A stretch of 64,000 nt of DNA from NCBI GenBank assembly GCA_013399895.1, contig VXBA01005046.1, positions 1,625,922 to 1,689,921 of the forward strand. Direction: 5' to 3'. Positions 24,770 through 37,548 of this stretch are shown in pieces; the first letter of the stretch is position 1; each line of letters opens with the position of its first letter. This DNA is from Serilophus lunatus. Taxonomy: Eukaryota > Chordata > Aves > Passeriformes > Eurylaimidae. A program made the translations under genes and the position numbers. The notes under the pieces were generated by a model, which was not told where the DNA came from, searched no databases, and saw nothing but the letters and a program-made list of their open reading frames with translations.

Positions 24770-26109
24770 CTGCAAATATAATTTTCACAGTAACCTTTTT
24801 CAGTTGCCCTTCTGTATAGCCACTGATACCCTTTTCAATCACCCTCTCAGACATGCCTAAGCCAGCAAACACAGAGTAGTACTTCAGGATGAAGACAAAG
24901 CATGAACAGTGCAGGAAGCTGCATGTTGAGAAGGGAAGAAGGGAACGGGTGAATGGACTGGTTGCACCAACCCTTATTGTACAAGTGCATTGGAAATGCT
25001 CAGGCTGGGTGGGTTCTGGCACCACTGAGATAGGAGGATGATCTCTCAGGACCTGAGCAAGAGCCTAGCATATATGTAGCTTTACCTGAGATATGGTCAT
25101 GGGATCCAAGAAAATGAACCAGGCTGCTTGCCCTCATCCCCTTGCAGCATGCTGGTTACACGTGTCTGCCCTTAATTCTCACACTGAGCTCTACAGGCAG
25201 ATCTTACATACACATTTCCTTTTTATTCTGCTCCATTGTAATTTACTCCAATGGCAGGAGGCACAGCTCAGTTCTAACCATGTGTTTTGTAAAAATGAGC
25301 CCCAGGAGGAGAAGGTGGAGAGAGGGTTGCTTATATATGTGTACAACTCTAATGCAACTCTCAGCGTGAGCCATGTTTTTCTGGATATTTCAGCATATAC
25401 TGAGAATGACACATGAGCAGTCCAAGCTATTTTCAGAACTGACAGTTTTCTTTTCACTCCAACAATTGCTTCTTCAATACACTAGAGTATGCAAAGTACT
25501 TCAATAAACTTTTAATTAGGAGTAGGAGTAACAGTGAAACTAAGCGAAAACTTTAGGAAAAATGAGAACTGGCCTCTGCTCATACCTGTTTGCAGGTTTT
25601 TTTGTTAACTTTTTGAAAGAAACCATACACCTAGGCATTTGTTGGTTTCTGACAAGGCTTTTCAGAAGAAGTCCATTTCAGGAGTCCTGAAACAGCCTAA
25701 GAAAGACTGGTTGTATGATGTTCTGACTCAGGACAGACCCAGCAGAAATCTGCTCTGTTTGGAGCCATAGGCTAAAACAGTATGGATATATTTGGGCCTG
25801 AGCACTCAAGTACTTCTCTAAAGCAAAATATTCAAAATGTGTGTGGGTTTTAGAAAGCTGAAAATCTTTTCAGAGTCTTAGAACAGCAAACAGATTACAA
25901 GCAGAAGTCTCCAGATAAATCTGAGAGGGATTTTGCTACAGTGGTTTTTTCATACTCTTTGATTGAAGTCTGCTGACTGACACCAGGAACGCAAATACAC
26001 TGTGGAAAGGGTCTCTACTTTTTCTTAAGCTGTCCAAGTCAATTAGATGGCTGAAGCCTGGTGGTGTATTTCCTAGGAACTTAATTTCTTTCTATTACCC
26101 TCCTGACAG

Positions 26110-26187
26110 AAGTAACCAATCTCTTTGGAGCTTGCAAAGGAAGGTGCATCCCACTGAGTTAAAGCTGTGTGCATTACTTGTAGAAAG
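26110..26187 (+). CDS. Candidate plus-strand internal exon, first of a phase-matched pair
   Basis: An excellent acceptor (tttctattaccctcctgacag has an unbroken pyrimidine tract) is followed by 78 bp open in one frame, then a donor GAAAG|gtatgt. The exon is symmetrical (phase 2 in, phase 2 out) with 25 full codons, for example RKVHPTELKLCALLVE, which reads like an alpha-helical segment. The next strong acceptor, 279 bp downstream, starts a block that needs phase 2 in, so the two join across a short intron. I do not recognise the protein. The evidence is splice-site quality and phase agreement only. Confidence 0.33.
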
Positions 26188-26466
26188 GTATGTTTAACAA
26201 AAGATGCATTCTGGATTCACTCCAAATATTGTTTCTATTGTTTAATTTCAACTGCAGTCTTTCATCTGTTCAATATAGTGTCAAAGATACTAATCTGAAC
26301 AGACAGATACAAAATACAAAACTGAAATTATGTTGCTTGCTTATTTTGTTTACTAGTGGTGTTAAACTACTGCTTTTGTCTGAATTGTGCAGAAGAGCTA
26401 AGATTTTTTAGCTTTAAACTCCTCTGAAAATGCAGCCATCAGTATCATGTACCTGTTTCTTTCCAG

Positions 26467-26504
26467 ATTATGTTATATGAATGAGTTTAATAGGAGTCAC
26501 CATG
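26467..26504 (+). CDS. Candidate plus-strand internal exon, second of a phase-matched pair
   Basis: This 38 bp block sits between a strong acceptor (gtacctgtttctttccag) and a strong donor (CACCATG|gtgagt). It is open in the phase set by the preceding block at 26110-26187 (split codon AG+A, Arg). Joined across the border it reads LLVERLCYMNEFNRSHH and leaves phase 1. A second perfect-looking donor (AATTCAG|gtaagg) lies 28 bp further on, but reading through to it meets a stop, so the first donor would have to be used. The exon is short. No downstream partner is certain; a 28 bp block near 29018 starts in the needed phase but is very weak. Confidence 0.3.
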
Positions 26505-28463
26505 GTGAGTAAAGGATAATGGAATTCAGGTAAGGGTTCTTCATAATGAATTCAATCCTTACACCACGTTAGCACCCGCCCATGGAATTAAGGACCTTTG
26601 TAACACAATGCAACAATTTACTAGATATCACGAAACACCAATTATAGAAGTGGACTGGAATTTGCTGTTAAATCCTGTGTCCCTGATCAAAGAAGGACAG
26701 GTATAGTCATGCCAGCATATTTTAATTCTTTCCTAGAAATTCACTTGGATCTGTTGTGTACTTCCTTGGTCATATGGAAGTAGATGACTGCAGTACTATG
26801 TATGAAATGAAATGCAAAATAAAATAAAAAAGGAATAGGTCACAAACAGCTGTGAATGTGAACTCTGTTTGGATCATATTGGTTTAAATAATTACAGCAG
26901 ATTGTTAACTTTGATAATCTGATTTATGCAAGGAAAAATGAAAGAGATTTGGATTCTAGATTGTATACTTAGCTTGATAAAAGGAAGCCAGCTTGTGTGG
27001 AAGAAGCATGCAACTGAAGTTCCTTAGCTGATATTTTTTATAAAAGCACAATTATGTGTCAGTACTTTACAAAGAACTCTTAAATCCTTAAACTGAATCT
27101 TGTCTGGTTTTGCTGGTAGCAGAGTACCAAACTGTAAGCAGAACTGAGCAGGATCTGACTTTCCATCACAGACAGTTAATAATTAAATCAAACATTATAT
27201 TCAACAATAGAACATATGCATCAGCTTCTTTCAAATTGCATTTCCTTCCTGTTAGATCCATTAGTGTAAACCAGACTGCCTTTAGAAAACCCCTTATTGC
27301 TGCTGTCTTTCAGCACAGTTCCTGAAATGGATAATGTGGTGCATATTATGGGCAATTACACAGAACTCCCTAGTGACAGGGGTTTAGAGTTTCAGAATAA
27401 AACAGCTGGAACTACAGGGCTGTAAACTAATCGAAAAAAGAGACAATAGTAAGACATTTAATGCACGTTGTTAGAACGTGGACAAAGACTAGATGTGAAA
27501 TACTGCATATCACTATACCTAATATATTGCACAGCATCTCGCTGCAAAATCCTGTTTAACTCTTGAAAGACAACGCAGTCAAAAGGCAAAGATTTTGCCA
27601 TGGACAAATGCATGTATGGCTGTATAACCTGAGCTAATTGGAAACATTAAAGGAGGAAGCCTTGATCCAGAGCCCTGGTTTTCACGTAATGTCAGTGGAG
27701 TTTTAACCAAATCCAGAACTCTATTAAAATATGAAAATGTATTAATGGATGCATAATAAATATATACCTAAATATGCTAAGAAATTATGTCTTCATCCCT
27801 CTTTTACTGTTTCAATACACTCTGAAAATTTAGCATTTGGGTTGCAAAAACTGGATTTACTTTTGGATATGTCAACACTAGTGCCACAATGCATAGCGTT
27901 TGATCCTCCATCAGTTTAAATTGATGGCAAAGCTCCCATTAATTTTAGTAATACAGCAACGAATTTTTAGAATAGCATAGGCATCATTTGAAAGCGCAAT
28001 GACCTTGATTACATGTCTAATCACAGTAATTGTGCACACAATTACTGGACGGGTATCTAACTGCCTTTCAAAAATCAGTTGCTCCACTTGCATGTATCCT
28101 CACAGCAGTCACTTGTGCAAATGCAGTGCAGCCCAGAGCATTCCTATCTCTGTGCTCACCACTGAAATACTAGAGAGGAGGGCTATGTCTGTGGCAGTAG
28201 GTATGTGGGATAGAGAAGCATATTGTTATGTTGCAATGGTCTGTACAATAAATAAGAAAAGGAGTGGTTGCAATGTCTCTTTGGGAAAGTAAAAACGTGA
28301 AATTGCTTCAACTAATTTTTCAAAAGGGCAGAGACTGATTTTCACCAGCTCCTGTCTTGTGAGCGTCCTTATCAGCAGGGTCCAGCAGGCATTGGCATGT
28401 TAGTGTTTTGTAATGTTATAGCAAATTGATCAATCAGTGTATTGAATAACAGCACTATACTAG

Positions 28464-28495
28464 AATAAAAAATAAAAATTAAAATAAAAAAAAAA
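28464..28495. repeat. A-rich low-complexity tract
   Basis: The stretch is made of AATAAA-like words and ends in a run of ten A. It could be the tail of an old retroposed sequence, but the 150 bases before it show no recognisable LINE, SINE or processed gene. Confidence 0.7.
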
Positions 28496-31400
28496 CAACA
28501 CTGAGGAAGATTTTGCAGCTTAAGAAATTCAGAAAACAAAGTTTCAACGTAGTGTGCTGTGAATTCCTTGCAGTGCAGAATCCAAGAGCCAGCTGCTTTG
28601 GGTCACTCTAGTTTAAAAGGTGACTCCTTTTGCTCAGAAGGTTGATTTCTATAGCTGCAGAGGTATAGAAAAGCACATTCTTCCTAGATAGTAATAAGAC
28701 TTACGGATCCATCCTTTTGCTCAGTAAAATTGTAGCAGGAGAAAATCCATTTTAAAAACCATTTTCTTCATTTGTCCCTCACATTCCTGGCTTCTCTGTT
28801 CCCTTGGCATGCAATGAGTGTGCTTTTCTTTTCCAGTAACAGCTTTATGACTCCACAGTTGAGGGGGGTGGAGGGGCTGGGCAGGCTGGACCTGGCTGCT
28901 CAGGCTGTGCTTCCCCGAGGGGTCTGTGCAGGGAATGTTGGGTGATGAGTTGACACGAGGGGAAGCAAATGTCAGTTATCAACCAGAAAACACCCTCTTT
29001 CTGGGGAGAACTGGGCCTTATTCCAGGGGATGAATGTGCTGGGGTTGCATTAGGGTAAGAGGTAGTACAGCCTCTCCAGGAGACACCCTTGCTGTGCAGT
29101 GACAGCGGAAGGCACTCGCTCTAAGGGACTGGGACAGGACAGGATCCCACGGCTTGTGAGCACATGCTCCACAGTAGCCTTGACTCTGATGTGAAATGTA
29201 GCTGTCTTTCCATATGGAAGAATCCAAAAGATTACTATGGAACATTTTGCAAGACTGCCTGCCGCTGGGGGAGGATGTCTGGGCTGGGAGACCTTCCCTG
29301 GATTATACCTTGTATGTTTACCAAGGGGGAAACATTGTAAAATTTGCTGGGGTGGGCGTAACGGTTACAAATCGCATATGTTATCTAAATAAGATCTGTA
29401 CATCACATATCGTAATGTTTGACAGTATCTGGGTCTCAACTTCCCTTGTTTCAGAGGTGAAAATTTTGAAGCTCAGCTTCAAAATGTGGGATTTTAGTTC
29501 CGTCACGGTTTGGGAAATTTGACCCTGGGCAAATTGATGAGGAGACAACAAATGTACAGTATCTGTCAGGCAGAAGGGGGAGCAGTGTTCAGACACTTGA
29601 AAAATATTTGTTATGCTACCGGAAAGCTTCAGCATCTTTCTTCTCAACAGCATCAGCTTGTGACTGAGCTCAACACTGGGTAGCACTGGGCTATTTGCAT
29701 GGCTGTGCTCCCTGGTTTCTCAGAGCCCATGGTTGCATTGACTTGATATGTTTGCAAAAAAAGTTTTACGTAAGTTAATCCATATGCCATGTCCTGTTGC
29801 CTCTGCACACATAACTGCTAAATAGTTTTTAAAAACTTCATTGTAGCACTCGATTCCCCTCTTGAGTCTGTACAACCATCCTGCTGATTATTGCAATAGA
29901 TTTTCTTCTTAATTTCATTACAGTACATGAGAAGTAACCTCATCAAAGTCCAATCAGAGGGAATTTCAGCTCTCTGCATTGCCTTGGGTCTTCAGTCTTG
30001 TACACAGGGGCTGTGCATGTGGACTAAATTTTGTACAGAGCATTAAAAACTGTCTCTTTTGTAATTAACATCAGAGAGCTGTATGATATCTTGAAGCTAC
30101 GAAATCCCGCAAGTCCTGTGAAAAGTATTTCTTTATACAGATCTGAAGTGTTGTTCAAAGGAATTCACTCTAAAAGATGGAGAACTGCTGTGACATGAAG
30201 AACAAAAACCTCTATGACTGTATGTTGAGAAAAGTTCCATTAGAAGCATGCATCTAGTCACCTTTGGTGACACCTGCTGCCTTGCCTGCTGTCCCTGCAA
30301 GTGTGGCCTCACTTTCACTGTTGTTGCAACATGCGTCAAGTGAAATGAAAACAGAAATTTGGGAAGGATATAATTAACCTACTTGTAAACATTAACCTTA
30401 AATATCTGCCTAATTATCTCACTAATTTAATCGCTGCAGATCTCAAACCTGTTTGTTAAATATTTAATTCTGCAAATTGTTTTTGATACAGAGGTGTGGG
30501 GAGCTTTCTGTGAATGTAAGTTACTCTATAAAACTCTTTGCAAAATCACTGTTATTTTTGCACTTCATTGAATAAACCCCACTGTCAACAAGACTTCTAA
30601 TGGGAATCACAAGAAACTGTGCCCTGAGGCTAAGAGATATACTGCCCTTAATTTTAAAATCTAATGAACACGTTATGTAGAGAGTAGACCAGGATAAATT
30701 TCTTCCTGCAAATCTTCAGGATTGAGTCCATGGGAGTCTAGACTGGAAGGTTCTGGGTTCCCTTGTTTCTTACCTATTCACCTTTTATTGCTTCAGTATC
30801 TCAGCAAAACGTTAGCCGTGATCTTCAGCCCTTTTTTATCAAGTCACTACCTTGTGCTAAAAGTAACCTAAGAGGTGTTTAGATGCTCTGGTTACAATGC
30901 CACCCAATTATTACCTAATTATTCTTGAGAGGAAGGTGTTAAATTTGGGAGTTTGTAGAAAAGATGAAAGCCTCATGTTCATTCCTTCCCCTGTGGGAAG
31001 GGGACCATGCTCAGGCTGACTCCTGCAGACACCCACGAGACTCCAATGAGCACTGCAGGGCAGGGCCATGGCAATGCCTCCAACTGCTGGGGCTGGGAGA
31101 GGAAACTATCAGGCTATGGGTGCTGGGGAAAATCCTGGATGGAGTGGATGGCTAAGCCAGGACAAGCTCTGGAGCCTGGAGGCACCTGAACCCTCTGTCC
31201 CATGAGAAAGCAGGGGCTCTCAGCTGTGCCATGCTTCCTCTCCCTCCATCCATCCCCTGGGGGTTCAAGCTCCACATGGCAGTTCTGCAGTGCTATTTTC
31301 TTAATTTTTGTTGTATATGCCTCCTAATTGAGGAAGAAGGTGAAAGATTGGGATGACATAGTTTCTTCACCGTAATTCTTACTATCAGAGGAAGGTGCAA

Positions 31401-33132
31401 AACTGTGCTAAATCCAGGTGATGGCTCACAGCAGATTTGTGACAGGAGCCATTTGTTTAGTTAGGTGTCCATATAAATACCTATTTGGGACTATTGTTAT
31501 CATGTATTATTTAGAATTTCATCCTGATTGTCTGTGTTAATTTATTACACCCTTATACACACAATTCATACTGTTTAGTTCAATAAGAAACACATTTCTG
31601 TGAATTTGGCTGAATAAAGCTGTGTTTGTTCTTGTTAGTTATCCGAAGTCTCATTCTTTCTATGCATTATCTCAATTTCTGGGCATTTTTCCCCTTCATT
31701 TACTCCAAAGATTACTTCAATACTAATGAATACTGAAAGACAGTCAAGACAGGGTGAACTTTTGGACAATTTATGCAAACACGACAGATGAGAATAGATT
31801 TACTATAAACATGTCAGGCACAAAAAGACTTGACTGCTTTTTAAATACAGTGATCCTGGAAGAGATTTATGGATATTTTCAACTGTTCATTAAAGAGAAA
31901 AATATTTTGAAACTATAGGCACTATATCCTTTTATCCATTTTTGCCTTCCAGGCTGAGTTGCAAACCTTTGATGTTTTCTTCACCAAAAAATAAAAGTAG
32001 TTATGAATTTATTTCTCCCAAGCACTTTCATTTTTGTGTCAATTTACAGGTTTTATTACATTCTTGGCACTCCAAATTATGGTGTCTGGAGAGCACCTAG
32101 AGTCCACAGCTCTGAGTTTTCTGAAAATAGGGATGACGTTCACTTAATGATGCTTTCAGGCCACTGTCTTTTTTCTTATCTGTTGGTAATAAAAGGTTAA
32201 TAAAATCTATGAATACTTTAACTGCCGGCTAGACTAAACAACCAATTAAAGGTTATTCTAATCTAAATGACTGGAAGCCTCTTGAATTGGGGAAGTTAAC
32301 ATACAATAGCTAGTATCTGCTGAATCAGATTAAGAAAAAACAAATTCATAGGCACGAAAATCATATATAAATGTGGTCCCTGTAGTTGACCAGGACATCA
32401 ATTCTTACAGCCAGACAGGCATATACTTAACTGTATATTCTCAGTCTGCTCCTGTGCCATTACAAATCAATAGTAAGCTTTGCTTTCAACTTCAGTGTGA
32501 CTGAGAGTGTTGGCAGTCGATGATTTTACAAGATCAGTTTAAGATATTGGAATAGTTTCATGGAATTATCAGATTCTTTCTTTCTAAAATAGTGTTAAAC
32601 TCATACAAGTAGTAAAGATTTTAAATGCGAAAATATATGCTCTTGCATTGCTTCTTAAAAACAGTGCATCTTGCCAAATCTCCTATCAAGTCAAAACAGT
32701 GCACCAAAATGATAGCAGGAAGGATTGTGCCGTGCTTGAAAATCTAAACCTGCATACTCACAGTGCTGACTATGCCCTCATTTTTTGAAAAGATGGAGAA
32801 ATATGGAGAAAGAGCAGATTTTGGGGAGAAAATAACAGTTTTCATTGCAGCCTTAGAAAGATATTGACAATTTTGTAGCAGAATGATTTGAGCATTCTGA
32901 GAGCCTTCAAACTAAGGCAGGACACTTAACAAAGGGATTTTCATTTTGGAAAAATGGATAGCTGTAAGTACTATTTCAATAATTTTTACTGGTCTTGCAC
33001 TTCCAGCTTTTTAACATTAATTTAAGAGCCACAAACCAACACACACTTACGAATAACTTAATTAAGTTGGAGAGAATGCAAATGTCTTTATAAATAACAT
33101 AGTATAGCTTAAATCATTCTTTTTAGTGCTTC

Positions 33133-33149
33133 TTTTTTTTTTTTTTTTT
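33133..33149. repeat. Poly-T run of 17
   Basis: The longest homopolymer in the window. Read on the minus strand it would be an A17 tail, but nothing to its right resembles a known retroposon. Confidence 0.9.
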
Positions 33150-36100
33150 GCTATATGAACTGAGTCTGTGTTGGTCTGCATTAATTAAATCTAGGTAGGA
33201 TTCTAAGGCCAGATCATCATTACTTCTGTGTCTCTGATTTAAATCTGCAGTAAAACATTTCTCCATTTAGTTTGGTGCTTTTGTGTCATATTTCATACAC
33301 TAGTTGTCTCTTAATTAAATCCATGATGGCCCACCAACACAGACTATTAAAATAACTATACTTTGCACTTGACATATTTATGAGACAGATTCATAAGAGT
33401 ATAGGCTGATACTTGAACTACTCACTGAGAAATGCTAATAAGATTATGATGAAGGTAAGATTAGAACATTCGTCTCCTTTTCGCTTCTCTCTTCTTTTTA
33501 GAAATTTATTTTTATAACTGCAATTCAGTATTTCTATTTCAGGCTCTTTGATGTTGTTGTATATACCAACAGTTCTTTCTGTGTGGATTTATTGTGGCAA
33601 TGAAGAGTGGGAAACTGCTAATTTATATCACACTAGTAAAATGCATAACTATTGTGTTCCTTGAAGTATGAATGTTTGCAGATGTCTGTAAAACCTTCGC
33701 ATGCGATTGACATGTTCAAGATAATACCTTTGGAATTGAGTGATAAAAAATATGGCTTATTCTGAAGTGGCACATTGTCTTACCTTTATTGCATTACTCC
33801 TTCAGTGCTCCTGTTGGCGTAGGGCCATCTGAGTCTGCTCCTGTGTGAGGGAGGAGGCAGCGGCGTTGTGCCTGTGACCCCTGGCTACACTTTGCTGTGC
33901 CAGGCAGGATGTGGCCTTGCCTCCCAGCTCTGGCACAGTGCACTGGCTTGTCCTGGGCTGTGCAGTTTGCTCTCTGCTGTTCGACTGGCACTGCAATGTT
34001 AGAAATTGCCCGAGTATATGGCCTTGGGGGTTAAGAATAACGGAAAAGCAACCAAATCCTCAAGTCATATGACTTGGAAGGTTGCTTGACATGTGTGCAA
34101 AGATTTGATCGTTTGCCTGTATGTATATCTTGAAATGACCGTCTTAGCATCATTTACTGACAGAGTTGCTGACTTGTTTAGTAATTTTTTAATAATTTGG
34201 ATGTGGAAAGTTCAAGGAGCTCCATGTTTGCGAAAAATGTTGCTGGAAGTGAACGAGCTGCTAAATGAAAATCATGAAGGATTTATATCACTTTTCAGGA
34301 CCAAGATGTTCCCCTCTTAGGAACTTTTCCTCTCTCTCCTTTTTTTCCCCATTCACATTCTTTCATGGAAGGGCTCCTGCTCATCACTGTACCAGGGGTG
34401 CAAGTCTGGTTACAAATGGAGAGAGCTTTAAATGCATGTGGCTTAGAGGGTATTTATTTTACAAGTAAGGCATATAGAAACCCATATCGATGTGATGTTC
34501 AGATTTTTTTTGAAGGTAATAGATCACTGTGCTTCATCCTAGTATTCTCTATGAAAGCAAGAAATGCATCAAATGTTAGGATTTCATTTAGAAATAAGAA
34601 CAATATTAGAAAGCAATAATAATAAAGATATATTAAATATCTCATCCTCTACAGAAATAAACGATGAACAGTTCAGGGAGCTTTCACTAAACACATTAAG
34701 TCTAATAAAATCGCCTACACGTACTCCTGACACTAGTAGTAATTAAAATAGCTTGTTTCACAAAACTAGTCCCATACATGAATACTTATTGGCAATTATT
34801 TCTAAGTTCTTCAAACCAAAGATAAAGTAATTTGATTCACACACAATGTTCTTGTAAACGTGGTTCATATGGGGGTTTATATGCAGCTTAGGACTGTTAA
34901 TTGCCATTTTGAGCCTCACAGTAAAATAGAGTTCAATATGTCTCTTTTTCTGAAGTATTGAGAAATGTTTGAGAAATGCTTGTCTTAGTCTAATCTACTG
35001 TGAATAATTTATTTCTAAGTCCTACTTTTCAGTATAAATGGATCTGACTTTTCTCAGAGCTTCTCAAGTCTAATCAACTTGTTACATTCATTTAATTACA
35101 GAAATCTGTAACAAACTGTGAAGTGTATGTACCAACAGGCTTTTTTGTTTGCAAAATTGGCGTGTTTTCATTGTGAATGTGATTGTGAGTGTTTATACTG
35201 ACAGGTAACCTCTACTAAACACATCAATTTTTTTTTTCTACACGTATAGGTCAATATGAGTAGCGTAAAAAATGTTTTCTGAACCACCTCTCTCCTGGTG
35301 GACCCACCACCTAGCTTCCCAGATTCACATGGCTGCAGCTTTCAGGCAATTGTCATTTCTGGAAGGGTTAAAAATGCAAAAGTGTTCTTCCATGCTTCAG
35401 AAGGGAGGAAGATATAGTAGAAATGTGACATATAAGAGTTTGGATAAGAGACTTTTTAGTCACAGCCTAAAAAAGAAGATTAAAACACTGGCACAAGCTT
35501 ATGATCAGGATCTGCACATCACAGTTACCTACAAAGTGGTGAGCTAAGGTGTAGAGTTAAAGTCCAATCTGTGTTTCCCAGCCTGACATAATTTGTTCTC
35601 ATTTCTCTGAGAAATCAGCATCACAGGAAGGGAGTACCTGGTGAAATAAAGTGCTCCTGCACCATATATGCACTAGTTGTAAAAAAGGCCCTATAATTCC
35701 TCCCATATTTATGTGATAGGAGGTACGTCTTTTATTAAGAATAAAGAGAGGTACTTTGGGGATTGACACGTTATTTTTTTCTCTTTATGCTCAGACAAAT
35801 TCTTCAGACTCAGAGACGTCTTCAACCCTGGTCTAAAATACTGTCCAGTGCTTATATGAAAATCATCAAAACTGTCCTTGACAGGATGTTTCTTTCCATT
35901 AGTTGATTAAAATGGTTTATTGTTGCCTACAGTGTCATTACTTTAAATGTATATTTTTACAAAGAGCAGATGTGCAGATGTCTTGCACTGTTTATCTTTG
36001 TGTATTTCCTGATAAATACAGAAGTGAAATCACTACCTTGGTGGATTCCCCCTGTGGGGTTTTGGAGGGGGAGAGGGAAATGTGAGGGGCTCAGCAATGG

Positions 36101-37536
36101 AGCCGAAGTCCCAGCTATGTGGAGAGTGGCAGGGGAGGACAGTGGTGGCAGGACTTGGACATGGGGGGCTGTGCAACGGCACTGGAGGCAAAGAATGCAA
36201 ACCTGCAAGCAGCATGTACTCAGAGTAGGAAAAAATCCCAACAAAATCTGGAATTATCTGCCTGCTAATGCAGTATGTCTGCTCTGACCAAGCAAGAAGT
36301 GGGTTTTGGCATTTTTTCAGACTAACAACTCTAATGTTTCAGTTAGAACAAGGAAGTGGAGAGTAGCCAATCCTGAAACACTAAACAAGGTTACATGACC
36401 ACGGAATTTTTAACTACTCACTGCTGTTACATAGAAAACTGAAAAGTCTGAGTCTTCACAATATAGGTTATATTTCTTTGTTTTCTTTTCCCATCCATGT
36501 TTGATGGAGGAGCTGAAATCTCAATACAAATCCTATTTCCAAATCTAGGGGTCATTTCAAGCAATAGTTATGGTACAGGTACCTTTCCATCCCCCAGCAT
36601 AATTTTTCTAAAAGATGTTGTCATCTAATGATAGTGGGGGTCTTTCTTTAGTGAATCATAGTTACTGGGCATGGGCTGTTATGTTCAATAAATATTTATT
36701 TGAGAATCATAGGTTAAGTAATTTCCATTGTTTCTGTTTTAATTCTGTACATGCTTATACTATACAATTAGAGAAGAACACAGAGAACCACGAGTAAATG
36801 TTGCTCATACAAAATGTTTCTATTACCCTTTACTTTTAAAACCATTAATAGATTATTAGGAGATATAAACATAGGAGGCCATGGATCATATTTGCATGTT
36901 AATGAAAGCCATGAATTATACATTATTTGCTATGGAGTGTACTAGAAGCGATATTCCTCCTTTGTAATAGCTATAAAAGCTGGTGGTTTCCTGGAGCACG
37001 CATCACATCCCCTCTGCAATACCTTCTAATAGAAAGAAAGAAATCCAGCTTTTCAAAGCAATCTCTCACTAAATGAAATAGATTTGTTTGTGTTGCTTTG
37101 CAACGCACAAGTGTGACAGTTCATTTTAAACAAAATAGTTTTAATAATGTCATTACTAATATCTATTTGGTCATCTCTCTGAAAAATGGTGTTTTAATAG
37201 GAATGTTTGATTTTAATAAATGGCAGAAGGGGCAAGCTGCCCTGAGTCAGCAGGAAGTGGATATACACCAGAGAACAGGCTGATTGTGTTAGATTTATCC
37301 AGAACATTGAACAGCACACAGACAGTCCAAGAAAAAGCAACTGGCTGTATTCAAATGATTAGTCTTACTGCTATGCTGTAGCACAGATTCACACATTCTT
37401 CTATTATTCCTTGACCTTCTGCCAAAAACTCCCACTTGAAGTAATAATTAGAATTAGTGTTTCCAGTGCATGCTTCCATCTTTCTAACAAACAGTAATGA
37501 AATGTGGCTTTTACAAAATATGCAGTTAATTAAACT

Positions 37537-37548
37537 TTTTTTTTTTTT
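37537..37548. repeat. Poly-T run of 12
   Basis: Plain homopolymer; no associated element seen. Confidence 0.85.

Noticed and set aside
33794..33996. Minus-strand frames next to a good donor at 33782 (AATAAAG|gtaaga)
   Set aside because: All three phases hit a stop before reaching the donor, so no coding exon can use it.
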